DNA of 64,000 nucleotides from Paracoccaceae bacterium (GTDB lineage: Bacteria > Pseudomonadota > Alphaproteobacteria > Rhodobacterales > Rhodobacteraceae): positions 1-64,000 of the forward strand of contig JAHDIS010000012.1 of assembly GCA_020630695.1 (NCBI GenBank), in the 5' to 3' direction. Below the pieces are notes generated by a model. The model was not told where the DNA came from and searched no databases. It saw only the letters and a list, made by a program, of their open reading frames with translations. Within the stretch, counting starts at the first letter, position 1, and each line of letters begins with the position of its first letter. A program made the translations under genes and the position numbers. Positions 9,489 through 18,102 of this stretch are shown here, piece after piece.

Positions 9489-10448
9489 ATGGCGCTGGAA
9501 GATGCCAAGACGCAAATGGATCATGCCTTTACGCGGGAAGACCTCAAAGGACCCTCGTTTGAAAACGTCTTTGCCGGGGCACCATCTTTTTTGCGTCGCC
9601 GCTACACCAAGGATCTGAGCGCCGCCGATATTGCCGTGACGGGCCTGCCTTTCGATCAAGCGGTGACAAACCGGCCGGGAACGCGGCTCGGGCCGCGCGC
9701 GATACGCGAGGCATCATTGTTGCAGCCCTGTGATGCACCCTATGGCTGGGGCTACGATGTGCTGTCTGAATTTGCCATCGCCGATTATGGCGACATGGCT
9801 TTTGACTATGCGATGCCCTCGGAAGTGCCGGAACGGATCGAACAGCATGTGGGCGCAATTCTTGACAGTGGCACTGCCTGCATCGCCTTGGGCGGCGATC
9901 ATTCGGTGACACTGGGGTGCATGCGCGCTCATGCGGCCCGACATGGACCACTTTCGATCATCCAGTTTGACGCGCATACAGACACCTGGGCTGATGATGA
10001 CATGAAGCGCGTCGATCACGGCACGTTCATGTATAAGGCCGCGAAGGAAGGCACCGTTGTGCCCGAGCGGTCGGTGCAGATCGGGATTCGCACTGACAAT
10101 CCTGACACCATGGGCTTCAACATTTTTGATGCGCAGACGGTTCACGCCGCAGATCCCGGCGCAATTGCTGACAAAGTGCGGAATATCGTCGGTGACGACC
10201 CGGTGTATCTGACCTTTGATATCGATGCGCTCGATCCGGCCTTTGCGCCGGGTACCGGAACGCCGGTCTGGGGGGGATTGTCCAGTGCGCAGGCCGCGGC
10301 AATGCTGCGGCAACTGGCAGGGATCAACCTGGTTGGTGGGGATGTCGTCGAGGTGTCACCCCCCTTCGATCACGCGGGGATCACCGCTGTTGCCGGGGCG
10401 CATGTTGCAACCGAACTGCTGTGCCTGTGGGGCTGGACCCGCCGTTAA
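9489..10448 (+). CDS. speB: Agmatinase/guanidino-acid ureohydrolase family
   Basis: The 319-residue protein carries the ureohydrolase di-manganese motifs GGDHSVT (H138), QFDAHTDTW (D161, H163, D165) and DIDALDPAFAPGTGTP. Members remove urea from agmatine (giving putrescine), guanidinobutyrate or related compounds in the cytoplasm. The start at 9489 agrees with family N-termini; a TTG at 9447 extends the frame but has no ribosome site. Sitting after two N-acyl hydrolases, it may belong to a pathway releasing amino groups from acylated or guanidino substrates. Exact specificity within the family is uncertain. Confidence 0.85.
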   Translation: MALEDAKTQMDHAFTREDLKGPSFENVFAGAPSFLRRRYTKDLSAADIAVTGLPFDQAVTNRPGTRLGPRAIREASLLQPCDAPYGWGYDVLSEFAIADYGDMAFDYAMPSEVPERIEQHVGAILDSGTACIALGGDHSVTLGCMRAHAARHGPLSIIQFDAHTDTWADDDMKRVDHGTFMYKAAKEGTVVPERSVQIGIRTDNPDTMGFNIFDAQTVHAADPGAIADKVRNIVGDDPVYLTFDIDALDPAFAPGTGTPVWGGLSSAQAAAMLRQLAGINLVGGDVVEVSPPFDHAGITAVAGAHVATELLCLWGWTRR

Positions 10449-10545
10449 AGCCAGAGCGGCATAACCTTTTGTGTGAGACGCTGGCTTCGCTTGGAATAGA
10501 CTCTTGGGCATTTCCGGGTAGGCTGTTTTCAAAGGGAGACGCAGG

Positions 10546-11829
10546 ATGACCATTTCCGACGCCTACGGAAATACGCTGACCACGGGCACCGCCATGTCCC
10601 GGGACTTTTATGACATCGGGGTCAAAGGCTTGCTGGCTGCCACCTACGGCGCAAAGGATGTCTTTGAGCAGGCAATCAGCGCTGACCCGGAATTTGCACT
10701 GGGATATGTCGCGCTTGCCCGTGCCCGGATGCTGGGCGGTGATATGCCGGGGGCGCGAACGGCCATGGCAGCGGCGGAACGCCTTGCGCCCATGACAACC
10801 GAACAAGAACAGTCACATATCAACGTCATGGCTTTGCTGGTGGCAGGCAAACCCGTGGAAACGCGCGCCGCGGTTTGGGAACACGTGCAGCGCTGGCCGC
10901 GCGACGCGGTGATTGCGCAGCTGTGCACCAATGTCTTTGGGCTGATCGGCTTTTCGGGAAAGGTGGGCCGTGAGGCGGACCTGCTCTCCTACACAACCAT
11001 GCTGATGCCGCACTACGGCGAAGACTGGTGGATGATGTCCATGCATGCGCTTTCGCTCTGCGAGACGGGGGCCACGTCGGAATCGCTGGATCTGATGGAG
11101 CGCTCACTGGCGCTGAACCCGCACAATGCCAACGCCGCACATTTCAAGGCGCACGCGCTCTACGAGATCGGGGAAACGCGGGCAGGGCGGGCCTATCTGG
11201 ATGATTGGCTGACGGGATATGACAAACGCGGGGGGTTGCACGGACATCTGACCTGGCATGCGGCGCTTTGGGCGCTGCAGGACGGAGATGAAGAGCGGCT
11301 TTGGGCGCTGGTTGATGCCGGTGTCGCGCCTGACACCGGAAGCAGCATGCCGATCAACGTGGTCACAGATACAGCAGCCATCTACCACCGTGCGGAATTG
11401 GCAGGTCTGACCGTCGCGCCTGAACGATGGGCGGCACTCAGCGATTATACCGCCGAACGCTTTCCCAAACCGGGACAGAGCTTTGTCGATATGCACGCCG
11501 CGCTGGCGCATGCCATGTCAGGCAACGGAGATCGCCTGGCTGCCGTGATGGACGTGCAAAAAGGCTATGCGCATGATTTGGCACGTCCGGCTGCCCGCGC
11601 GTGGGGGGCAATCGCACGAGGGCAATGGCAGGACGCATTGGAAAACCTGATCCCGGTCTTGGCGCAAAGCGAACGGATCGGAGGCAGCCGAGCGCAGCGC
11701 GATCTTCTGGAATTGACCTACGCAAATGTTCTGCTCAAGCTTGGGCTGACGGACGAAGCGCGCAGGGTTTTGTCACTGCGGCGGCCGAACCTGGCCAAAC
11801 CATTGCCTGTGTCCGGGTTGGTGGCCTGA
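10546..11829 (+). CDS. TTC38-like tetratricopeptide-repeat protein
   Basis: The 427-residue, soluble, signal-less protein begins with DAYGNTLTTG and SRDFYDIGVKGLL and then has degenerate helical repeats (for example FEQAISADPEFALGYVALARARM and LMERSLALNPHNANAAHFKAHALYEIG). This is the pattern of bacterial proteins related to tetratricopeptide-repeat protein 38. A GGGAGA site precedes the ATG. No catalytic motif is visible and the biochemical role of the family is unclear. It stands alone, 97 bases after speB. Confidence 0.8.
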   Translation: MTISDAYGNTLTTGTAMSRDFYDIGVKGLLAATYGAKDVFEQAISADPEFALGYVALARARMLGGDMPGARTAMAAAERLAPMTTEQEQSHINVMALLVAGKPVETRAAVWEHVQRWPRDAVIAQLCTNVFGLIGFSGKVGREADLLSYTTMLMPHYGEDWWMMSMHALSLCETGATSESLDLMERSLALNPHNANAAHFKAHALYEIGETRAGRAYLDDWLTGYDKRGGLHGHLTWHAALWALQDGDEERLWALVDAGVAPDTGSSMPINVVTDTAAIYHRAELAGLTVAPERWAALSDYTAERFPKPGQSFVDMHAALAHAMSGNGDRLAAVMDVQKGYAHDLARPAARAWGAIARGQWQDALENLIPVLAQSERIGGSRAQRDLLELTYANVLLKLGLTDEARRVLSLRRPNLAKPLPVSGLVA

Positions 11830-11861
11830 TTAAGACGGCCCAGACCACGTGAATTATTCCC

Positions 11862-11882
11862 GGCGATCCTGAAATGATCGCC
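11862..11882 (+). terminator. Stem-loop after the TPR gene
   Basis: GGCGATC and GATCGCC form a perfect 7-bp stem around a 7-base loop, 32 bases after the TPR gene stop. There is no real T-run downstream, so it is a weak terminator candidate or an mRNA 3' protector. Confidence 0.35.
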
Positions 11883-11919
11883 AAACCGTTTGATTGATGA
11901 ACCTGTATTGGGGACCATT

Positions 11920-12237
11920 GTGAAAAGAATCCTTTTGTCAGCCAGCCTGATTTGCGCTGCATCCTTCGTTTCGGCACAGAGCGAAATCATCATTCCGGAT
12001 GACAGCACCCGGTTTATCCAGCAGCAGCCTCAAGGGGACACGACCCTGCGCATGCGCTCGGTGACCGTTGAAGGGCAAAGCCAGTTGAGGGGCCTTTTCG
12101 GTGACGCATGGACCGCGGGCGAAGTCAAAGTGCGCGCGGCCCAGACCTGCGGTTCGGCGGGGATGAAATTGATTTATTTCAAGCCGGGCGCAAAGGACGG
12201 CAAGGGACGGACCAACTTTGCCGCTGTATGCCAGTAG
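11920..12237 (+). CDS. Small secreted protein of unknown function
   Basis: From the GTG at 11920 the product is 105 residues. It has a clear signal peptide (MKRILLSASLICAASFVSA, cleavage before QSE), so it is exported. The mature part is mostly beta-prone with two cysteines (TCGSAG and AVCQ at the C-terminus) that could pair. I do not recognise a family. The frame is open from 11890, but only the 11920 start gives a normal signal peptide. A stem-loop with TTTT follows at 12338. Confidence 0.65.
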   Translation: MKRILLSASLICAASFVSAQSEIIIPDDSTRFIQQQPQGDTTLRMRSVTVEGQSQLRGLFGDAWTAGEVKVRAAQTCGSAGMKLIYFKPGAKDGKGRTNFAAVCQ

Positions 12238-12337
12238 AGCGGATTTCCAGCGCAGTGTCCGAAGCCATCAAAGCCGAATCGGCGAATGCTGATTTGCAGG
12301 CAAGAAGCAAAAAGTGGCGCGTTTCAGCGCCCAACTG

Positions 12338-12356
12338 GCGGCGAAACGCCGCTTTT
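12338..12356 (+). terminator. Rho-independent terminator-like hairpin
   Basis: GCGGCG-AAA-CGCCGC is followed directly by TTTT, about 100 bases after the small secreted protein gene and 127 bases before ihfB. Stem and T-run are short but in the right order for the plus strand. Confidence 0.45.
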
Positions 12357-12482
12357 GCGCCGCCAAACCGATGCAATCCATAGCTTTTCCCAAACTTGAA
12401 TGTTTTCGTTTTGAGCACGCGCGCGTATAGTCGTCGCCAATGACTGCGCGCTGTCACGCGCGGCACAGGGGGATGTTGAACC

Positions 12483-12764
12483 ATGATCAGATCAGAACTG
12501 ATCCAGAAAATTGCGGACGAAAACCCGCACTTGTTTCAGCGTGACGTCGAAAGAATCGTGAATACGATTTTCGAAGAGATCACCAATGCCATGGCCCGGG
12601 GCGACCGGGTTGAATTGCGGGGCTTCGGGGCGTTTTCCGTCAAGAAGCGCGACGCAAGAACTGGCCGCAACCCTCGCACCGGTGAATCGGTGGAGGTCGA
12701 GGAAAAGCACGTGCCTTTCTTCAAGACCGGCAAGCTTCTGCGCGACCGCCTGAACGGGAAGTAA
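12483..12764 (+). CDS. ihfB: Integration host factor subunit beta
   Basis: The 93-residue protein is a full-length DNABII family member with [11 protein letters not shown], the [20 protein letters not shown] core and the [11 protein letters not shown]-intercalating arm, in the IhfB rather than HU form. With IhfA it bends DNA and supports recombination, replication and sigma-54 promoters. An AGGGGGA site precedes the ATG. In alphaproteobacteria it often follows rpsA; here the upstream neighbour is a small secreted protein. The lapA-like gene begins 10 bases later, suggesting one transcript. Confidence 0.95.
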   Translation: MIRSELIQKIADENPHLFQRDVERIVNTIFEEITNAMARGDRVELRGFGAFSVKKRDARTGRNPRTGESVEVEEKHVPFFKTGKLLRDRLNGK

Positions 12765-12774
12765 AACAAAACCC

Positions 12775-13134
12775 ATGCGTTATATCCGCTACGCTTTTCT
12801 GGCCGCGCTGGCCATTGTGTTGGTTATTGTAGCTTTGGCAAACCGGGCCTCGGTGACATTGAATACCCTACCGGAGGGGCTGGCTGGTTTTCCCGGGCTT
12901 GGCTGGCTTGGTCAGTCCATTGAGCTGCCGCTCTATATCGTGATTTTTGGCGGAATCGTTGTGGGCCTGCTGGTTGGTTTCGTTTGGGAATGGCTGCGCG
13001 AACACAAGCACCGCGCAGAAGCAGCGTCCAAGCAGGCCGAAGTCAAAAAGCTCGAACGTGAGCTTAAGCGCACGCAGGCCGAGCGGGACAAGGACAAGGA
13101 CGAGGTTCTCGCCCTTCTGGATCAGGCAAGCTGA
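12775..13134 (+). CDS. LapA/YciS-type (DUF1049) membrane protein
   Basis: The 119-residue product has two transmembrane helices (about residues 5-25 and 52-75) and a charged coiled-coil tail (KQAEVKKLERELKRTQAERD). This is the layout of the lipopolysaccharide-assembly A-domain proteins that commonly follow ihfB in proteobacteria. It probably sits in the inner membrane with the coil in the cytoplasm. Related E. coli LapA takes part in control of LPS synthesis; that role is not proven for this family branch. Confidence 0.85.
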   Translation: MRYIRYAFLAALAIVLVIVALANRASVTLNTLPEGLAGFPGLGWLGQSIELPLYIVIFGGIVVGLLVGFVWEWLREHKHRAEAASKQAEVKKLERELKRTQAERDKDKDEVLALLDQAS

Positions 13135-13173
13135 TCGGGCGTCTCGCCCACTTTCGAAAGTTGTGACAGTTTT

Positions 13174-13190
13174 CTGGGGCTTTGCCCCAG
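13174..13190. repeat. Rhodobacterales-type intergenic hairpin, copy 2
   Basis: CTGGGGC-TTT-GCCCCAG is a perfect 7-bp stem with a 3-base loop. It is followed by ACCCCAGGATATTTTTGG, the typical tail of the intergenic repeat also seen at 2481. It separates lapA from trpF by lying just before the trpF ribosome site, and could end or attenuate transcription from ihfB-lapA. Confidence 0.55.
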
Positions 13191-13232
13191 ACCCCAGGAT
13201 ATTTTTGGCACAAAGAAACAGGGAGTCGCGCC

Positions 13233-13892
13233 ATGGACGTGCGGGTCAAGATCTGTGGCCTGACGCGGCCGGATGATGTCGAAGCTGCGGCCTCGGCTGG
13301 TGCGGCTTATGGCGGTTTTGTTTTCTTTCCCAAAAGTCCCCGAAACGTGAGTTTGGATGTGGCGCGGGATTTGGCCAGTCTGGCGCCCGTGGGGCTGGCC
13401 AAGGTGGCCCTGGTTGTGAACGCGGACGACGCCATGCTGGATGCGCTTTGCGCCACGGTTCCGCTGGACATGCTTCAGCTACACGGAGGAGAAACACCCG
13501 AGCGCGTGGCTGAGGTGCGCGCGCGCTATGGTTTGCCGGTGATGAAGGCGGTTGGCGTTGGTGAAGAGGCCGATCTGCCGAAGATCGGGCTTTATGCGCA
13601 GGTTGCCGATCAGATCCTGATTGATGCCAAGCCGCCCAAGAACGCGGATTTGCCGGGCGGAAACGGACTTGCCTTCGACTGGCGTTTGATTGCGGGCAAG
13701 CGCTGGGCCAAGCCTTGGATGCTGGCGGGTGGTCTGAATCCCGACAATGTCAGTGATGCCATTGCTATGACTGGGGCGCGTCAGGTGGATGTCTCATCCG
13801 GTGTCGAAGCGGCGCCGGGTCTAAAGGACGCCAGTAAAATCGCGCAGTTTGTGCGGAATGCCCGACACGTCACGGCGGTTCCGCGTCTATAG
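13233..13892 (+). CDS. trpF: Phosphoribosylanthranilate isomerase
   Basis: The 219-residue TIM-barrel protein has [15 protein letters not shown] with the catalytic Cys at residue 8, the QLHGGE motif and DVSSGVE near the C-terminus. It catalyses the third step of tryptophan synthesis, converting PRA to CdRP. A GGGAG site lies before the ATG at 13233. In relatives trpF is commonly followed by trpB; here pheS follows, so trpB must be elsewhere. Confidence 0.95.
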   Translation: MDVRVKICGLTRPDDVEAAASAGAAYGGFVFFPKSPRNVSLDVARDLASLAPVGLAKVALVVNADDAMLDALCATVPLDMLQLHGGETPERVAEVRARYGLPVMKAVGVGEEADLPKIGLYAQVADQILIDAKPPKNADLPGGNGLAFDWRLIAGKRWAKPWMLAGGLNPDNVSDAIAMTGARQVDVSSGVEAAPGLKDASKIAQFVRNARHVTAVPRL

Positions 13893-13954
13893 GCATGCTT
13901 GCATTCCTAGGGCGCTGTGATAGCACGGCCCCGCGTCTGTAAGGAGAGGCCAAG

Positions 13955-15025
13955 ATGCAAGATCTGCGCGACAAATACCTGACTGCAATTGCGAATGCTG
14001 GCGATGAGGCCGCGCTGGAGGATCTGCGCGTCTCGGCGGTGGGCAAAAAGGGCGAAATCAGCCTCAAGATGCGTGAGCTTGGCAAGATGACGCCGGAAGA
14101 GCGCCAGACTGCAGGCCCTGCGCTGAATGCACTGAAAGACGAGATCAACAGCGCATTGGCCGCCAAGAAGGTCGCCTTGGCCGATGCGGCACTGGATGAA
14201 CGGCTCAGGTCCGAGTGGCTGGATGTCACGCTGCCGTCTCGTCCACGTCAGCAAGGCACTATCCACCCGGTAAGCCAAGTGACCGAAGAGGTCACGGCGA
14301 TCCTGGCCGACATGGGTTTTGCCGTGGCCGAAGGGCCGCAGATCGACAGCGATTGGTATAACTTTGACGCACTGAATATTCCCGGCCACCATCCTGCGCG
14401 CGCCGAGATGGACACCTTTTACATGCACCGCGCCGAAGGCGACGAACGCCCGCCGCATGTGCTGCGGACGCATACCTCGCCGGTGCAGATCCGGCATATG
14501 GAAAAGCACGGCGCGCCCTGCCGGATCATTGCGCCGGGAAGAGTGTACCGCGCCGACTATGACCAGACCCACACACCGATGTTCCATCAGGTCGAGGGAC
14601 TGGCCATTGATCGCGATATCTCGATGGCGAACCTCAAGTGGGTGCTGGAGGAATTTTTCTCGGCCTTCTTTGGCACCAGTGTCAAAACCCGCTTCCGGGC
14701 TTCGCATTTCCCCTTCACCGAACCATCGGCCGAAGTGGACATTCAGTGTTCGTTCGAAGGCGGTACCGTCAAGGTCGGCGAGGGCGACGATTGGCTGGAG
14801 GTTCTGGGCAGCGGCATGGTGCACCCCAAAGTGCTGGCCGCGGCAGGTGTAGACCCGAACGAATGGCAGGGCTTTGCCTTTGGCATGGGCATCGACCGGA
14901 TCGCCATGCTGAAATACGGCATTCCGGATTTGCGCGCCTTCTTTGATTCAGACCTGCGCTGGCTGCGGCACTACGGCTTTGCTTCGCTGGATGTGCCGAC
15001 GCTGCATGGCGGATTGTCGCGATAG
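13955..15025 (+). CDS. pheS: Phenylalanine-tRNA ligase alpha subunit
   Basis: The 356-residue protein has an N-terminal coiled-coil tRNA-binding arm (to about residue 85) and a class II synthetase core. Visible motifs are motif 2 ([20 protein letters not shown]), FTEPSAEVD, and motif 3 [14 protein letters not shown]. Together with PheT it charges tRNA-Phe in the cytoplasm. A GGAGAG site precedes the ATG. pheT is not adjacent: a 416-base gap and a small periplasmic protein gene follow. Confidence 0.97.
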   Translation: MQDLRDKYLTAIANAGDEAALEDLRVSAVGKKGEISLKMRELGKMTPEERQTAGPALNALKDEINSALAAKKVALADAALDERLRSEWLDVTLPSRPRQQGTIHPVSQVTEEVTAILADMGFAVAEGPQIDSDWYNFDALNIPGHHPARAEMDTFYMHRAEGDERPPHVLRTHTSPVQIRHMEKHGAPCRIIAPGRVYRADYDQTHTPMFHQVEGLAIDRDISMANLKWVLEEFFSAFFGTSVKTRFRASHFPFTEPSAEVDIQCSFEGGTVKVGEGDDWLEVLGSGMVHPKVLAAAGVDPNEWQGFAFGMGIDRIAMLKYGIPDLRAFFDSDLRWLRHYGFASLDVPTLHGGLSR

Positions 15026-15441
15026 TTTTTGCCATGAGCCACTTGTCAGCCAAGTATTGGCACTGGTGGTCGGGGCGTGTGGAAAGGCGGCCAATTGTCT
15101 GACTGTTGGGGGCTTTTGCCTGTCAGGTTGGGCTGGTGTTCGGCATGATATTTTTCGCGAACCGTGTCCTCGATTTCGATTTGCAATCGGTTTTTTGTGC
15201 GCCACAGCGCCTGTTTTTTTTGCGGCAGCAATGACAATGGGCAAATGCTGGCAGCAACATCAAGAAAACAATGATTGGATTTGGAAGGTAAAGAAACCTA
15301 TTCGCCATAGGGCCAAGTGGCGCTGAACGTGCCTGCATGGTGGGGTGTTGTCGGTAGAAGGCTTCGCCAACACCGGAATACCTGACTACGCCAGCCATAT
15401 GCTTCGTGTCACATTGGCTCCAAATCCAAAGGAGCCACCTC
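15026..15441. other. Gene-free stretch after pheS
   Basis: No convincing protein or tRNA gene is seen in these 416 bases; short open frames in both directions have no recognisable motif. One inverted repeat, GGTGTTG at 15344-15350 with CAACACC at 15368-15374 (17-base loop), is the only clear structure and could fold upstream of the small periplasmic protein gene. Confidence 0.5.
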
Positions 15442-15846
15442 ATGTACCGCCTTATCCTTGCCGCCAGCCTCGCTCTGACCTCCAATGCCGCGATGGCCGA
15501 TGAAACCTGGTCCACGAATTTGGGCGAGATCGTTTATCTGGATGAGCAGGACGGCGCAGCGATTTTCACTTTTACCAATGTGGATGGCACGCCGGCGCGT
15601 TTGGTGATCCCGGGGCTCGCGGGCAATTATTCCAACCGTGACACGCATCGCGCCTATTGGACCGGTGTTGGCCCGAACAATTGCGGCGCGCTGCTGGCCG
15701 AGCCGGGGCAGGCCCCGAGTGCCAATTGGGGGCAGGCTCTGATCAGCTTTGACAAACCCGCTTTCCCGACGTCTTTCACGCTGACGCTGGGGTGGTGCTT
15801 TGACCCGCTGAGCACGGCAATCCGGGCTGAAACCAACGCTCAATAA
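15442..15846 (+). CDS. Small periplasmic protein of unknown function
   Basis: The 134-residue product has a signal peptide (MYRLILAASLALTSNAAMA, cleaved before DET) and a beta-rich mature domain with two cysteines (NNCGALL and LGWCFDP). An AAAGGAG site 8 bases before the ATG at 15442 fixes the start. I do not recognise the family. It is convergent with the xylulokinase gene 12 bases away, and its only upstream neighbour is the gene-free stretch after pheS. Confidence 0.65.
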   Translation: MYRLILAASLALTSNAAMADETWSTNLGEIVYLDEQDGAAIFTFTNVDGTPARLVIPGLAGNYSNRDTHRAYWTGVGPNNCGALLAEPGQAPSANWGQALISFDKPAFPTSFTLTLGWCFDPLSTAIRAETNAQ

Positions 15847-15858
15847 GGGCGGGCGTGT

Positions 15859-17301
15859 CTACGCGTCCGGCAGCGATTGCAAGGCCGGATAGAGCGCGCG
15901 ATAGCGCCGCAATCGGCTTTCATGACGTGCAGAGGCCTCGGGATCGGGGCGGAATTCCTGCCGTGTTTCGGGCTGGTGCAGGTCTGATACTGACAGATCG
16001 CCGATGCACATCGCGGCCAGTTTAGCCGCACCAATAGCTGGGCCGATCGCGGCGTCTTCGCTGCGGTTCAATGTGACACCTATGACGTCCGCCATGGTTT
16101 GCAGCAAAAGTGCTGAGCGTGCTCCGCCGCCTATGGCCTGGAGGGTGCAGGGCATTGGCCGGGCCGCTTCGAGCGCGGCACGCGCGTCGGCAAAGCTGTA
16201 GGCGATGGCCTCGATCACCGCGCGCATCATTTGTCCGCGCGTCGTGTCATTGCTCAGGTCGATAAAGGCGCTGCGGATTTTACTGTCGCCGTGCGGGGTG
16301 CGTTCGCCGGTCAGATAGGGCAGGCAAATGGGCGTGCCGGGAAGGGGGGCGTCTTGGGCTTCGGCCAACAGCGTCTCGATTGGCGCGCCGGTCATGTCAG
16401 CGAACCATTGCATGGGTCTGGCCCCGTTCAGCATCGCCGCCATTTGATACCAAAGCCCGGGCAAGGTGTGCGCAAAGCTGTGCAGCCCTTGATCCGGCGC
16501 TGCGGCATAACGGTCTGTTACCACGAAAAGCTGGCCGGACGTGCCCAGTGATACAAAGCCATCCCCGTCGCGCACCGCGCCCAGTGCAATGGCCCCGGCA
16601 ACGGCGTCACCGGCCCCTGTGGCAATCGGGATGCCCCGGGGCAGACCCAGTTGCTCGGCTGCGGATTGACTGAGTTGTCCGGCCTGTTCGTCCCCGCCCA
16701 GAATGGGCGGAAACCAACCCGGATCACTGGCTGTTGCCGTTTGTAAAGCAGGGGCCCAGTCACGCTGCGCCTGATCGAACCACCATGTTGCAGCCGCATC
16801 AGAGGGGTCCGTTATGCACGCACCATGCAGGCGCAATCCGATGTAATCTTTTGCGCTAAGAAGATGGGATATCGCTTTGAAATTGTTTGGTTCTTCCCTC
16901 GATAGCCAGAGAAGTTTGGGGGCTGTCAGCCCGGGCATGGCCCGCACGCCGGCCAGTTGCGCCAGATGCGGATGTGTGTTGCTCAGTGAATTGCAATCCG
17001 CTTCGGCTCGGCTGTCGTTCCAAAGGATGGCGGGACGGATGGCCTTGTGGGTTTTGTCCAGAAGAACCGCACCGTGCATTTGCCCGGACAAACCAATAGC
17101 GCTTGGTGGTGGCTGGTCGGCACAAGCGGAGCGAACGGCTTTAACCACGGCTTGCCACCAGTCGTCCGGGGCTTGTTCGGCCCATCCTGCATGCGGGTGC
17201 TGTATGCTCAGCCCAACACTTGCATCCGAGAGGACCGTTCCGGTCACGTCGATGAGGACCGTCTTGACCGCTGACGTGCCAATATCGATGCCTAGATACA
17301 T
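15859..17301 (-). CDS. xylB: FGGY-family carbohydrate kinase (xylulokinase type)
   Basis: The 480-residue protein starts YLGIDIGTSAVKTVL (ATP/phosphate loop) and has GLSGQMHG (M75, H76, matching the substrate loop of XylB) and GAGDAVAGA with the likely catalytic Asp. It phosphorylates D-xylulose or a similar ketose in the cytoplasm. It is the last gene of the minus-strand set frcB-frcC-frcA-xylB, 18 bases after frcA, so it probably acts on the imported sugar. No xylose isomerase gene is nearby, so the substrate could be the ketose or alditol-derived sugar itself. Confidence 0.88.
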   Translation of the reverse strand: MYLGIDIGTSAVKTVLIDVTGTVLSDASVGLSIQHPHAGWAEQAPDDWWQAVVKAVRSACADQPPPSAIGLSGQMHGAVLLDKTHKAIRPAILWNDSRAEADCNSLSNTHPHLAQLAGVRAMPGLTAPKLLWLSREEPNNFKAISHLLSAKDYIGLRLHGACITDPSDAAATWWFDQAQRDWAPALQTATASDPGWFPPILGGDEQAGQLSQSAAEQLGLPRGIPIATGAGDAVAGAIALGAVRDGDGFVSLGTSGQLFVVTDRYAAAPDQGLHSFAHTLPGLWYQMAAMLNGARPMQWFADMTGAPIETLLAEAQDAPLPGTPICLPYLTGERTPHGDSKIRSAFIDLSNDTTRGQMMRAVIEAIAYSFADARAALEAARPMPCTLQAIGGGARSALLLQTMADVIGVTLNRSEDAAIGPAIGAAKLAAMCIGDLSVSDLHQPETRQEFRPDPEASARHESRLRRYRALYPALQSLPDA

Positions 17302-17319
17302 GGAGTGTGTGCTTTCGGA

Positions 17320-18102
17320 TCAGGCCGGGATGGTTTCGGGCGGCGGCTCTGCCGCGCCGGTCATAAACGCAACCGCATCATTCATTGAGAAGGCTTTGGG
17401 ATCAATCACGCAGAGCCGTTTGCCGAGCCGGTGAATGTGAATCCGGTCTGCGATCTCAAAAACATGAGGCATGTTGTGCGAGATCAGAACAATCGGGATG
17501 CCACGGGATTTGACGTCCTGAATAAGCTCCAGCACCTTACGGCTTTCCTTGACGCCCAGTGCGGCGGTCGGCTCGTCCAGAATGATGACCTTTGACCCAA
17601 AGGCCGCAGCCCGCGCGACCGCAACGCCCTGACGCTGACCCCCTGAAAGGGTTTCAACCGCCTGCCGGATATTCTGGATCGTCATGAGCCCGAGATCATT
17701 CAGCTTGTCCCTTGCCAACCGTTCCATTTCGGCCTTGTCCAACTGGCGAAAGACTTTGCCCATCAGACCCTTTTTCCGAATTTCGCGCCCCATGAACATA
17801 TTGTCCGCGATCGATAGGGCCGGGGACATGGCGAGGGTCTGGTAAACGGTTTCGATCCCTTTTTCGCGCGCGTCGATCGGAGAGTTGAAGTCGACCCGTT
17901 GACCATCGAGAAAGACCTCGCCTTCGTCCGGGACCACAGCGCCTGAAACGGCTTTGATCAAGGTGGATTTGCCTGCGCCGTTGTCGCCGATGACCGCCAG
18001 GATCTCGCCGGGATAGAGTTCGAAGTCGCAGTGATCGAGGGCTGTGACCTTGCCGTAGCGTTTGACCAGATTTTTGCCCTGCAGAATGGGTGTGCGTTCC
18101 AT
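17320..18102 (-). CDS. frcA: Sugar ABC transporter ATP-binding protein (FrcA-like)
   Basis: The 260-residue product is a single ABC domain: Walker A GDNGAGKST (about residues 39-47), signature LSGGQRQ, Walker B VIILDEPTAALG and the switch His in LISHN. Single-domain ATPases with FrcB/FrcC-like partners are typical of the fructose-type Frc system, whereas most CUT2 importers have fused double ATPases. The ATG overlaps the permease stop by one base (TAATG). A longer upstream open frame has no homology and is ignored. Confidence 0.88.
   Translation of the reverse strand: MERTPILQGKNLVKRYGKVTALDHCDFELYPGEILAVIGDNGAGKSTLIKAVSGAVVPDEGEVFLDGQRVDFNSPIDAREKGIETVYQTLAMSPALSIADNMFMGREIRKKGLMGKVFRQLDKAEMERLARDKLNDLGLMTIQNIRQAVETLSGGQRQGVAVARAAAFGSKVIILDEPTAALGVKESRKVLELIQDVKSRGIPIVLISHNMPHVFEIADRIHIHRLGKRLCVIDPKAFSMNDAVAFMTGAAEPPPETIPA

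Noticed and set aside
12396..12431. A sigma-70 promoter (TTGAAT and TATAGT) before ihfB
   Set aside because: The TATAGT at 12426 looks like a -10, but the best -35 match is 24 bases away, too far for a confident call.
15026..15441. A hidden small gene in the gap after pheS
   Set aside because: Open frames on both strands lack ribosome sites, signal peptides or familiar motifs; no tRNA-like fold seen.
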